Positions 22,850 to 30,525 of a stretch of DNA of 64,000 nucleotides are shown here, in pieces (the stretch's first letter is position 1; the number at the start of each line of letters is the position of its first letter). This stretch comes from Marinovum sp048263515 (GTDB lineage Bacteria > Pseudomonadota > Alphaproteobacteria > Rhodobacterales > Rhodobacteraceae), in NCBI RefSeq assembly GCF_048263515.1, contig NZ_JBLXEC010000005.1, positions 124,001-188,000 on the forward strand, in the 5' to 3' direction. Under the pieces are notes generated by a model, which saw only the letters and a program-made list of their open reading frames with translations, had not been told where the DNA came from and searched no databases. The position numbers were made by a program, and so were the translations under genes.

Positions 22850-24148
22850 ATGCTTCAGGATCAGGACCGGATCTTTACCAACATCTACGGGATGCATGAC
22901 CGGACTCTGGACGGCGCAAGGAAGCGCGGCCACTGGGACGGCACCGCCGACATCCTCGAGAAGGGTCGCGACTGGATCATCGACCAGATGAAGGCCAGCG
23001 GGTTGCGCGGTCGTGGCGGGGCGGGCTTTCCCACCGGTCTGAAATGGTCCTTCATGCCCAAGGAAAGCGACGGTCGCCCGGCTTATCTGGTGGTCAACGC
23101 CGACGAATCCGAGCCCGGCACCTGCAAGGACCGCGAGATCATGCGCCATGATCCGCACACGCTGATCGAAGGCTGCCTGATCGCCAGCTTCGCCATGCAG
23201 GCCCATGCCTGCTACATCTACATCCGCGGCGAATACATCCGCGAGCGCGAGGCGCTGCAACTGGCCATCGACGAGGCCTATGATGCGGGTCTCGTGGGGC
23301 GCAATGCCGCCGGCTCGGGCTATGATTTCGACATCTACCTGACCCATGGCGCCGGCGCCTATATCTGCGGCGAGGAAACCGCCCTGATCGAAAGCCTCGA
23401 AGGCAAGAAGGGCATGCCCCGGATGAAGCCGCCGTTCCCGGCGGGCGCGGGGCTTTATGGTTGCCCGACCACCGTCAACAACGTCGAGTCGATCGCCGTG
23501 GTGCCGACCATCCTGCGCCGGGGGCCCGAGTGGTTCGCCGGTTTCGGCCGCGCCAACAACGCCGGCACCAAGCTGTTCGCGATCTCCGGCCACGTCGAAA
23601 ACCCCTGCGTCGTCGAAGAGGCGATGTCGATCTCCTTTGAAGAGCTGATCGACAAGCATTGCGGTGGCATCCGTGGCGGCTGGAAGAACCTGCTGGCGGT
23701 GATCCCCGGCGGTTCTTCGGTGCCCTGCGTCCGCGGCGAGCACATGAAGGACGCGATCATGGACTTCGACTACCTCCGCAACGAGCTGGGCTCCGGCCTC
23801 GGCACCGCGGCGGTGATCGTGATGGACAAGCAGACCGACATCATCAAGGCGATCTGGCGGCTGTCCAAGTTCTACAAGCACGAGAGCTGCGGCCAGTGCA
23901 CGCCCTGCCGCGAAGGCACCGGCTGGATGATGCGGGTGATGGATCGTCTGGTGCGCGGCGAGGCCGAGGTCGAGGAGATCGACATGCTCTTTGACGTGAC
24001 CAAGCAGGTCGAGGGCCATACCATCTGCGCGCTAGGCGACGCGGCGGCCTGGCCGATCCAGGGCCTGATCAAGAACTTCCGCGAGGAGATCGAGGACCGG
24101 ATCAAGGCGCAGAAGACCGGGCGCATGGGCGCCATGGCGGCGGAGTGA
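22850..24148 (+). CDS. nuoF: NADH-quinone oxidoreductase subunit F (NADH/FMN binding)
   Basis: NuoF oxidises NADH through FMN and cluster N3. It has 432 residues. GRGGAGFPTGLKWSF binds NADH/FMN, NADESEPGTCKDREI and GAGAYICGEETALIESLEG follow, and ESCGQCTPCREGTGW provides the 4Fe-4S ligands. The open frame begins with GTG 22838, but ATG 22850 (MLQDQDRIF) is the family start, with AAAAGG 9-10 bases upstream. The lipoprotein gene starts four bases after the stop. Confidence 0.96.
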   Translation: MLQDQDRIFTNIYGMHDRTLDGARKRGHWDGTADILEKGRDWIIDQMKASGLRGRGGAGFPTGLKWSFMPKESDGRPAYLVVNADESEPGTCKDREIMRHDPHTLIEGCLIASFAMQAHACYIYIRGEYIREREALQLAIDEAYDAGLVGRNAAGSGYDFDIYLTHGAGAYICGEETALIESLEGKKGMPRMKPPFPAGAGLYGCPTTVNNVESIAVVPTILRRGPEWFAGFGRANNAGTKLFAISGHVENPCVVEEAMSISFEELIDKHCGGIRGGWKNLLAVIPGGSSVPCVRGEHMKDAIMDFDYLRNELGSGLGTAAVIVMDKQTDIIKAIWRLSKFYKHESCGQCTPCREGTGWMMRVMDRLVRGEAEVEEIDMLFDVTKQVEGHTICALGDAAAWPIQGLIKNFREEIEDRIKAQKTGRMGAMAAE

Positions 24149-24152
24149 CCTG

Positions 24153-24491
24153 ATGCGCAGCCTGATCCTCCCGCTTGTTGCCTGCCTCGGCCTCGCTGCC
24201 TGCGATGGCGTGCGAAGCTTCTTCACGTCGGAGCGGGTGACCTTTGACGGCGTGGCCTTTCGCGGCCAGGCCAAGGCGGTGGACAAGTCCGACCGGCGGC
24301 ATTTTATCGCCTCGGCCGGGCCCGCCTCGCGCAGCATGGCGGGGGCACGCGAAGCGGTGCGCTATCAGGGCACGCGCTACTGCATCCTCAACTTCGGCAT
24401 CTCCGACATCGCGTGGGAGATATCGCCGGAAACCGAGGTTCTGCCGATGGACGGTGACAAGGTGGTGTTGAAAGGGCGGTGTCTGGAATGA
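24153..24491 (+). CDS. Small lipoprotein after nuoF
   Basis: This 112-residue protein has a lipoprotein signal (MRSLILPLVACLGLAAC, lipobox LAAC with Cys17). The mature domain (VTFDGVAFRGQAKAVDKSD, REAVRYQGTRYCILNFG) looks like a small beta-rich fold with one internal Cys pair. Not recognised. It is four bases after nuoF and overlaps the next gene by four bases (ATGA), so co-translation is likely. Confidence 0.68.
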   Translation: MRSLILPLVACLGLAACDGVRSFFTSERVTFDGVAFRGQAKAVDKSDRRHFIASAGPASRSMAGAREAVRYQGTRYCILNFGISDIAWEISPETEVLPMDGDKVVLKGRCLE

Positions 24492-24883
24492 AACGGTTTG
24501 CTTTTGTGATCACCCTCGCGCTGGCCGGGCCCGCGCTGGCACTGCCGCCCTTGTCGACGGTGGGGCCGATCAACGACGGGCTGCGGTCGATCATGATCGC
24601 CGATCAGATCCGCATTGCCTGTCCTTCGATCAGCCCGCGGATGATCACCGCCTGGTCCTTCATTCGGGGGCTCGAGGCGGAGGCGCGGAAAATGGGCTAC
24701 AGTGAGACCCAGATCGAGGATTTCGTCGAGAGCAAGTCCGAGCGCAAGCGCCTCGAGAGCGAGGCGGCGGCCTACATGAAGGCGCGCGGCGTGGTTGGCG
24801 GCAAGCCCGAGACCTATTGCGCGCTGGGGCGTCAAGAGATCGAGAAGGGCAGCCAGATCGGCGCCTTTCTGAAAGTGAAGTGA
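24488..24883 (+). CDS. DUF5333-like secreted protein
   Basis: This 131-residue protein has a signal peptide (MKRFAFVITLALAGPALA, cut before LPPLS). The rest is helical: IADQIRIACPSISPRMITA, EARKMGYSETQIEDFVESK, ALGRQEIEKGSQIG. It resembles DUF5333, a family I know from Rhodobacterales, often beside nuo genes. ATG 24488 overlaps the lipoprotein stop and is preferred to GTG 24479. nuoG begins five bases after its stop. Role unknown; a periplasmic location is predicted. Confidence 0.7.
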   Translation: MKRFAFVITLALAGPALALPPLSTVGPINDGLRSIMIADQIRIACPSISPRMITAWSFIRGLEAEARKMGYSETQIEDFVESKSERKRLESEAAAYMKARGVVGGKPETYCALGRQEIEKGSQIGAFLKVK

Positions 24884-24888
24884 GAGCC

Positions 24889-26913
24889 ATGAGCGACCTG
24901 AAAAAGATCATCATCGACGGCAAGGAAGTGGAAGTGGACGGGGCGATGACCCTGATCCAGGCCTGCGAGGTCGCCGGCATCGAAGTGCCGCGTTTCTGCT
25001 ATCACGAACGTCTGTCGATCGCCGGCAACTGCCGCATGTGCCTTGTCGAAGTGGTGGGTGGCCCGCCCAAGCCCGCGGCCTCTTGCGCCATGCAGGTGCG
25101 CGACCTGCGCCCCGGTCCCGAGGGCCAGCCGCCGGTGGTCAAGACCAACTCGCCGATGGTCAAGAAGGCCCGCGAAGGGGTGATGGAGTTCCTGCTCATC
25201 AACCACCCGCTCGACTGTCCGATCTGCGATCAGGGCGGCGAATGCGACCTGCAGGATCAGGCGATGGCTTACGGCGTGGATTTCTCGCGCTACCGCGAGC
25301 CCAAGCGCGCCGTTGACGATCTTGATCTGGGTCCGCTGGTCGAAACCCACATGACCCGCTGCATCTCCTGCACCCGCTGCGTGCGCTTCACCACCGAGGT
25401 CGCGGGCATCACCCAGATGGGGCAAACCGGGCGCGGCGAGGATGCCGAGATCACCGCCTATCTCGGCGAAACGCTCGACAGCAACCTGCAGGGCAACATC
25501 ATCGATCTCTGCCCGGTGGGCGCGCTGGTGTCGAAACCCTACGCCTTTACCGCCCGCCCGTGGGAGCTGACCAAGACCGAGACCATCGACGTGATGGATG
25601 CGTTGGGGTCCAACATCCGGGTTGACACCAAGGGCCGCGAAGTGATGCGCATCCTGCCGCGCAACAATGACGCGGTGAACGAGGAATGGATTTCCGACAA
25701 GACCCGCTTCGTCTGGGACGGGCTGCGCCGCCAGCGGCTCGACAAGCCCTACATCCGCGAGAACGGCAAGCTGCGTCCGGCGACCTGGGGCGAAGCCCTG
25801 GCCCGGGCCGCAGAGGCCCTGAAAGGGGCCGAGAAGGCCGCGGGCCTGGTCGGTGATCTCGCACCGGTCGAGGCCGCCTATGCGCTCAAGCAGCTGATCG
25901 AAGGGCAGGGCGGCAGCGTCGAATGCCGCACCGATGGCGCCAAGCTGCCGGCGGGCAACCGTTCGGCCTATGTCGGTACCGCCGCGATCGAGGATATCGA
26001 CAGCGCCGGCGCGATCATGCTGATCGGCTGCAACCCGGCGGTCGAGGCCCCGGTGCTCAACGCCCGCATCCGCGGTGCCTGGGCGCGCGGCGCCAAGGTC
26101 GGCGTGGTGGGCGAGGCGGTCGATCTGACCTATGACTACTTCCACATCGGCACCGGCCGCGCGGCCCTGCAGAAGCTGGTCGACGGCGACAATTCCGACG
26201 CGCTCAGCCGCGAGACGCTGGTCATCATCGGCCAGGGCGCGCTGCGCGAGGCCGACGGCGAGGCGGTGCTGGCCAAGGCGATGGCCTTTGCCGCCCATAC
26301 CGAGAGCAAGTTCCTGGTGCTGCATGGTGCGGCCAGCCGCGTCGGCGCGATGGACATTGGCGCGGTGACCGAGGGTGGCATGGACGCGGCGCTAGATGGC
26401 GCCGACGTAGTCTACAACCTCGGTGCCGACGAGATCGAGATCGGCGAAGGCCCCTTCGTGATCTACCAGGGCAGCCATGGTGACCGCGGCGCGCACCGTG
26501 CCGACGTGATCCTGCCGGGTGCGGCCTATACCGAGGAAAACGGTCTTTTCGTCAACACCGAGGGCCGGCCTCAGTTGGCGCTGCGTGCCGGTTTCGCGCC
26601 GGGCGAGGCAAAGGAAAACTGGGCGATCCTGCGGGCGCTCTCGGGCGAACTGGGTGCGAAACTGCCCTTCGACAGCCTCGCGCAGCTGCGCCAGGCGCTG
26701 GTCAAGGCACACAAGCATCTGGGCAAGGTCGACGAACTGGCCGAGAACACATGGCAACCGCTCGACAGCGACAAGCCGCTGGGCGACGCGGATTTCCGCA
26801 ATGCGGTCAGCGACTTCTACCTGACCAACCCGATTGCCCGCGCCAGCGCCCTGATGGCCGAGCTGAGCGCCGCCCACAAGGCCCGGACGGAGAAGCGAAT
26901 TGCGGCTGAATGA
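24889..26913 (+). CDS. nuoG: NADH-quinone oxidoreductase subunit G
   Basis: NuoG is the largest peripheral subunit and carries clusters N1b, N4 and N5. It has 674 residues, the mitochondrial-like (75 kDa) length rather than the ~900 of E. coli. The 2Fe-2S ligands are in CYHERLSIAGNCRMCLVE, the His-Cys ligands of N5 in NHPLDCPICDQGGECDLQDQ, and N4 in CISCTRCVRF. A molybdopterin-oxidoreductase-like domain without cofactor follows from about residue 215. ATG 24889 gives the short family N-terminus MSDLKKIIIDGKEVEV. Its stop overlaps the next start by four bases. Confidence 0.96.
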   Translation: MSDLKKIIIDGKEVEVDGAMTLIQACEVAGIEVPRFCYHERLSIAGNCRMCLVEVVGGPPKPAASCAMQVRDLRPGPEGQPPVVKTNSPMVKKAREGVMEFLLINHPLDCPICDQGGECDLQDQAMAYGVDFSRYREPKRAVDDLDLGPLVETHMTRCISCTRCVRFTTEVAGITQMGQTGRGEDAEITAYLGETLDSNLQGNIIDLCPVGALVSKPYAFTARPWELTKTETIDVMDALGSNIRVDTKGREVMRILPRNNDAVNEEWISDKTRFVWDGLRRQRLDKPYIRENGKLRPATWGEALARAAEALKGAEKAAGLVGDLAPVEAAYALKQLIEGQGGSVECRTDGAKLPAGNRSAYVGTAAIEDIDSAGAIMLIGCNPAVEAPVLNARIRGAWARGAKVGVVGEAVDLTYDYFHIGTGRAALQKLVDGDNSDALSRETLVIIGQGALREADGEAVLAKAMAFAAHTESKFLVLHGAASRVGAMDIGAVTEGGMDAALDGADVVYNLGADEIEIGEGPFVIYQGSHGDRGAHRADVILPGAAYTEENGLFVNTEGRPQLALRAGFAPGEAKENWAILRALSGELGAKLPFDSLAQLRQALVKAHKHLGKVDELAENTWQPLDSDKPLGDADFRNAVSDFYLTNPIARASALMAELSAAHKARTEKRIAAE

Positions 26914-27317
26914 TCCGGCATATCCCGATATGGCTCCGGGCAGCAGTGCTGCCCGCGATGGCGCTTGCGGGGTGCGAGGTGTCTGACCGCGCAGGCGATA
27001 TCCCGTTCGAGCCCGACTACCGGGGCATCGAGACCCGCCTGCTCGAAGGCGATCTGGTCAACTTCCACGTGAAGATGACCGGTGCGCGCGATGTGCGGGA
27101 CGTTGCGGATTACGCCGAATGCGCCGCGGCGCAATATGCGCTGATCCGCGGCTACGGATTTGCCCGCCACGTGCGGACGACAAGCGAAGTTGAGTCTGGC
27201 CTTTGGCGGGGGGATGCGGTTTACACCATCTCGCCAGCGCTGCCCGACGGATTGAAGACGATTGATGCCGAAGTTGTGGTGGCCAACTGCCGCGAACGAC
27301 GCATTCCGACTGTGTGA
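26910..27317 (+). CDS. Small lipoprotein after nuoG
   Basis: This 135-residue protein has a signal sequence ending in the lipobox MALAGC (Cys near residue 22), so it is predicted to be a lipoprotein. The mature part (EGDLVNFHVKMTGARDVRDV, ECAAAQYALIRGYGFARHVR, AEVVVANCRER) contains a YALIRGYGFARHVR-type segment I have seen in small alphaproteobacterial hypotheticals, but I cannot name a family. It overlaps nuoG by ATGA and ends six bases before nuoH. Confidence 0.68.
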   Translation: MIRHIPIWLRAAVLPAMALAGCEVSDRAGDIPFEPDYRGIETRLLEGDLVNFHVKMTGARDVRDVADYAECAAAQYALIRGYGFARHVRTTSEVESGLWRGDAVYTISPALPDGLKTIDAEVVVANCRERRIPTV

Positions 27318-27323
27318 GGGACC

Positions 27324-28361
27324 ATGGCTGAATTCTTTACTACCCCGCTCGGGATTGGTCTCACGATCCTGGCGCAGTGCCTTGCGGTGCTGGGCTTCGT
27401 GATGATCTCGCTGCTGTTCCTCGTCTACGGCGACCGCAAGATCTGGGCCGCTGTCCAGATGCGCCGCGGCCCCAACGTGGTGGGGGTCTTCGGGCTGCTG
27501 CAATCGGTGGCCGATGCGTTGAAATACGTGGTCAAGGAAGTGGTGGTGCCCGCCGGCGCCGACAAGCCGGTGTTCTTCCTCGCGCCGCTGATGTCCTTTG
27601 TGCTGGCGGTGATCGCCTGGGCGGTGATCCCCTTTGCCGACGGCTGGGTGTTGTCGGAAATCAACGTCGCCATCCTCTACGTCTTCGCGGTCTCCTCGCT
27701 CGAGGTCTACGGCGTGATCATGGGCGGCTGGGCGTCGAACTCCAAGTATCCCTTCCTCGGATCGCTGCGCTCGGCGGCGCAGATGATCTCCTACGAGGTC
27801 TCGATCGGTCTGATCATCATCGGCGTGATCCTGTCGTCCGGGTCGATGAACTTCGGCGAGATCGTCGCAGCCCAGGACGGCCGCTTCGGCTTCTTCTCGT
27901 GGTACTGGCTGCCGCATTTCCCGATGGTCTTCCTGTTCTTCATCTCGGCCCTGGCTGAAACCAACCGCCCGCCCTTCGACCTGCCAGAGGCCGAATCCGA
28001 GCTGGTGGCAGGTTACCAGGTGGAATATTCCGCGACGCCTTTCCTTCTGTTCATGGCTGGCGAATACATCGCCATCTTCCTGATGTGCGCGCTGACCTCG
28101 CTGCTGTTCTTCGGCGGCTGGCTGTCGCCGATCCCGGGCCTGCCCGACGGCGCCTTCTGGATGGTGCTGAAGATGGCCTTCTTCTTCTTCATCTTCGCGA
28201 TGGTGAAGGCGATCACCCCGCGCTACCGCTACGACCAGCTGATGCGCCTTGGCTGGAAGGTCTTTCTGCCGTTCAGCCTTGTCTGGGTGGTCTTCGTGGC
28301 CTTCGCGGCGAAGTTCGACTGGTTCTGGGGCGCTTATGCCCGCTGGGCCGTGGGAGGCTGA
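27324..28361 (+). CDS. nuoH: NADH-quinone oxidoreductase subunit H
   Basis: NuoH is the membrane subunit that joins the quinone site to the proton-pumping arm. It has 345 residues and about eight transmembrane helices. Signature segments are YGDRKIWAAVQMRRGPNVVG near residue 35, SLEVYGVIMGGWASNSKYP near 130, and ETNRPPFDLPEAESELVAGY near 210, the last forming the charged cavity beside the quinone. Start ATG 27324 is six bases after the lipoprotein stop. Confidence 0.97.
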   Translation: MAEFFTTPLGIGLTILAQCLAVLGFVMISLLFLVYGDRKIWAAVQMRRGPNVVGVFGLLQSVADALKYVVKEVVVPAGADKPVFFLAPLMSFVLAVIAWAVIPFADGWVLSEINVAILYVFAVSSLEVYGVIMGGWASNSKYPFLGSLRSAAQMISYEVSIGLIIIGVILSSGSMNFGEIVAAQDGRFGFFSWYWLPHFPMVFLFFISALAETNRPPFDLPEAESELVAGYQVEYSATPFLLFMAGEYIAIFLMCALTSLLFFGGWLSPIPGLPDGAFWMVLKMAFFFFIFAMVKAITPRYRYDQLMRLGWKVFLPFSLVWVVFVAFAAKFDWFWGAYARWAVGG

Positions 28362-28362
28362 G

Positions 28363-28632
28363 ATGACCGATCTGAAAGACGCAATTCTCGACGCGAAATA
28401 CATCGACATGGTGTCGCTGGCGGATTTCGTGGTGCAGGACTGCGGGCTGCCCGACTATGACGACGACGGCAACCCGTTGCCGCAGCAGAACGAGATCGCC
28501 GCCGCGATCTTTCGCTGGGCGGCCCGGCAGAACGCGGCGCCGGAACCGGCGGCCGCGGCCGAAGACGACAAGCGCAACTGGCCAAACATCGGCAAGCTGC
28601 CGGAAAAAACCAGCGGCAAAGGGGACGAGTGA
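28363..28632 (+). CDS. Small acidic cytoplasmic hypothetical protein between nuoH and nuoI
   Basis: This 89-residue protein has no signal or membrane segment. The N-terminal half (KYIDMVSLADFVVQDCGLPDY) looks like a short helical fold, and NEIAAAIFRWAARQN is a likely amphipathic helix followed by an Ala/Pro/Glu tail. Not recognised. ATG 28363 is one base after the nuoH stop; the stop overlaps the nuoI start. Its place beside NuoI suggests it could act in Fe-S subunit assembly, but the sequence does not show it. Confidence 0.6.
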   Translation: MTDLKDAILDAKYIDMVSLADFVVQDCGLPDYDDDGNPLPQQNEIAAAIFRWAARQNAAPEPAAAAEDDKRNWPNIGKLPEKTSGKGDE

Positions 28633-29126
28633 TGGCTGATATCGACTATGGCCGCGCGGCCAAGTACTTCCTGCTTCAGGACTTCTTCCAGGGCTTCAAG
28701 CTCGGGCTGAAATACTTCTTTGCTCCCAAGGCGACGCTGAACTATCCGCACGAAAAGGGCCCGCTCAGCCCGCGGTTCCGCGGCGAGCACGTGCTGCGGC
28801 GCTATCCCAACGGCGAGGAACGCTGCATCGCCTGCAAACTGTGCGAGGCGATCTGCCCGGCGCAGGCCATCACCATCGACGCCGAACCGCGCGAGGACGG
28901 CAGCCGCCGCACCACGCGCTACGACATCGACATGACCAAGTGCATCTACTGCGGCTTCTGCCAGGAGGCCTGCCCGGTGGATGCCATCGTCGAGGGGCCG
29001 AACTTCGAGTTCGCCACCGAGACCCGCGAAGAGCTGTTCTACGACAAGGCCAAGCTGCTGGAAAACGGCGACCGCTGGGAAGCTGAAATTGCCGCCAATC
29101 TCGCCGTGGACGCGCCCTACAGATGA
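28632..29126 (+). CDS. nuoI: NADH-quinone oxidoreductase subunit I
   Basis: NuoI is the 8Fe ferredoxin-like subunit with clusters N6a and N6b. It has 164 residues. The two ligand motifs are CIACKLCEAICPAQAI and CIYCGFCQEACPVDAIVEG, about 40 residues apart. The N-terminal amphipathic region (FQGFKLGLKYFFAPKATLNY) contacts NuoH. ATG 28632 is used; GTG 28629 is only one codon earlier. Overlaps its neighbours on both sides. Confidence 0.97.
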   Translation: MADIDYGRAAKYFLLQDFFQGFKLGLKYFFAPKATLNYPHEKGPLSPRFRGEHVLRRYPNGEERCIACKLCEAICPAQAITIDAEPREDGSRRTTRYDIDMTKCIYCGFCQEACPVDAIVEGPNFEFATETREELFYDKAKLLENGDRWEAEIAANLAVDAPYR

Positions 29127-29530
29127 CCGCTGGAAAAACCCCGTTCGAGCTGATGATGGAGCAGGCGCAGGAGATGGCCAAGGCCTTTAACCCGGCGCTC
29201 GAGACCTTTTCGCCCAAGGGCTACGAGTCGCTCTGGCCGACCATGCCCAAGGAGATGATGGAGATGGCCTTTGGCCGCGGCATCTCGAAAGAGGGGCTCG
29301 ATGCCAAGACGCGGCTTCTGCTGACGCTCGCCGGGCTGACCATGCAGGGTGCCCAGGCCGAGACGCCGTTCCGCATGACCGTGCGCCACGCCCGAGAGGC
29401 CGGGGCCACCAAGGATGAAATCGCCGAGACCATCGCCCAGATGTCGATGTTTGCCGGCCTTCCCGCCATGACCCGTGCGATGGACCTCGCCCGCGATGTC
29501 ATGGACGACAAAGAGGATGACGAAAAATGA
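29123..29530 (+). CDS. Carboxymuconolactone decarboxylase-family protein inside the nuo operon
   Basis: This all-helical protein of 135 residues has the CMD core FGRGISKEGLDAKTRLLLTLA and HAREAGATKDEIAETIAQM. It lacks the Cys-x-x-Cys of AhpD-type peroxidase members, so it is closer to PcaC-like or non-redox members. It overlaps nuoI by four bases and nuoJ by four bases. Its place is unusual for a cytoplasmic metabolic fold; a chaperone-like or redox-sensing role in complex I is only a guess. Confidence 0.8.
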   Translation: MTAGKTPFELMMEQAQEMAKAFNPALETFSPKGYESLWPTMPKEMMEMAFGRGISKEGLDAKTRLLLTLAGLTMQGAQAETPFRMTVRHAREAGATKDEIAETIAQMSMFAGLPAMTRAMDLARDVMDDKEDDEK

Positions 29531-30129
29531 CCGTCTTCGCCTTTTACCTCTTCGCGCTCAGCACCCTGGCCGGCGGGCTGTTCACCGTTGTCAGCCGCAA
29601 TCCGGTGCATTCGGTGCTCTGGCTGATCCTTGCCTTCCTGTCTGCGGCGGGGCTGTTCGTCCTGCTGGGGTCGGAATTCGTGGCGATGCTCTTGATCATC
29701 GTCTACGTCGGCGCGGTGGCGGTGCTCTTCCTCTTCGTGGTGATGATGCTCGACGTCGATTTCGCCGAGCTCAAGGCCGAGATGGCGCAATACATGCCGC
29801 TGGCGCTGCTGATCGGGGTGATCCTGGTGATGCAGGTCGGCATGGCAGTGGGCGCCTGGCACACCTCCGAGGCGGCCGAGGGTCTGCGCGCCCATGTGAC
29901 GCCAGTCGATGTGCACAACACCCATGCCCTGGGCGTGATCCTGTATGACCATTACTTCCTGCTGTTCCAGCTGGCGGGCCTGATCCTGCTGGTGGCGATG
30001 ATCGGCGCAATCGTTCTGACCCTGCGCCACCGCCAGGACGTCAAGCGGCAGAACGTGCTGGCGCAGATGTACCGCGATCCGGCCAAGGCGATGGAGCTGA
30101 AGGACGTGAAACCGGGGCAGGGGCTGTAA
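29527..30129 (+). CDS. nuoJ: NADH-quinone oxidoreductase subunit J
   Basis: NuoJ is a five-helix membrane subunit whose third helix changes shape during turnover. It has 200 residues. SRNPVHSVLWLILAFLSAAG and LIIVYVGAVAVLFLFVVMML are the conserved helices 2 and 3, and AMIGAIVLTLRHRQDVKRQ closes the last helix. It overlaps the CMD-family gene (ATGA). An 86-bp gap without a gene follows. Confidence 0.97.
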   Translation: MTVFAFYLFALSTLAGGLFTVVSRNPVHSVLWLILAFLSAAGLFVLLGSEFVAMLLIIVYVGAVAVLFLFVVMMLDVDFAELKAEMAQYMPLALLIGVILVMQVGMAVGAWHTSEAAEGLRAHVTPVDVHNTHALGVILYDHYFLLFQLAGLILLVAMIGAIVLTLRHRQDVKRQNVLAQMYRDPAKAMELKDVKPGQGL

Positions 30130-30215
30130 GGACCGCGGCCCGCGACGAGACAAAGACACCCCGGGCCTGCCGGGCGACGCAAGACCAGAACAGGGCCAAA
30201 GCCCAGAGGGACGAC

Positions 30216-30521
30216 ATGATCGGACTTGAACATTATCTGACGGTGGCCGCTGTGCTGTTTGTCATCGGCATCTTCGGCCTCTTTCTCAACCGCAAGAACG
30301 TGATCATCCTGCTGATGTCGATCGAGCTGATGCTCTTGGCGGTGAATATCAACCTCGTCGCCTTTTCCGCCCATCTCGGCGATCTGGTGGGGCAGGTCTT
30401 CACCCTGTTCGTCCTGACCGTGGCAGCGGCGGAGGCGGCCATCGGGCTTGCCATCCTCGTCTGCTTCTTCCGCAACCGCGGCACCATTGCCGTGGAAGAC
30501 GTCAACGTGATGAAGGGGTAG
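30216..30521 (+). CDS. nuoK: NADH-quinone oxidoreductase subunit K
   Basis: NuoK has three transmembrane helices and two conserved membrane glutamates needed for proton transfer. It has 101 residues, the normal length. The glutamates are in SIELMLLAVNIN and AAAEAAIGLAILV. It begins 86 bp after nuoJ, the largest gap inside the operon, and nuoL starts four bases after its stop. Confidence 0.97.
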   Translation: MIGLEHYLTVAAVLFVIGIFGLFLNRKNVIILLMSIELMLLAVNINLVAFSAHLGDLVGQVFTLFVLTVAAAEAAIGLAILVCFFRNRGTIAVEDVNVMKG

Positions 30522-30525
30522 GCCC

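Noticed and set aside
21824..24019. Minus-strand frame of 731 codons opposite nuoF and the small genes
   Set aside because: Mirror frame of nuoE/nuoF coding sequence, low-complexity composition, no start signal.
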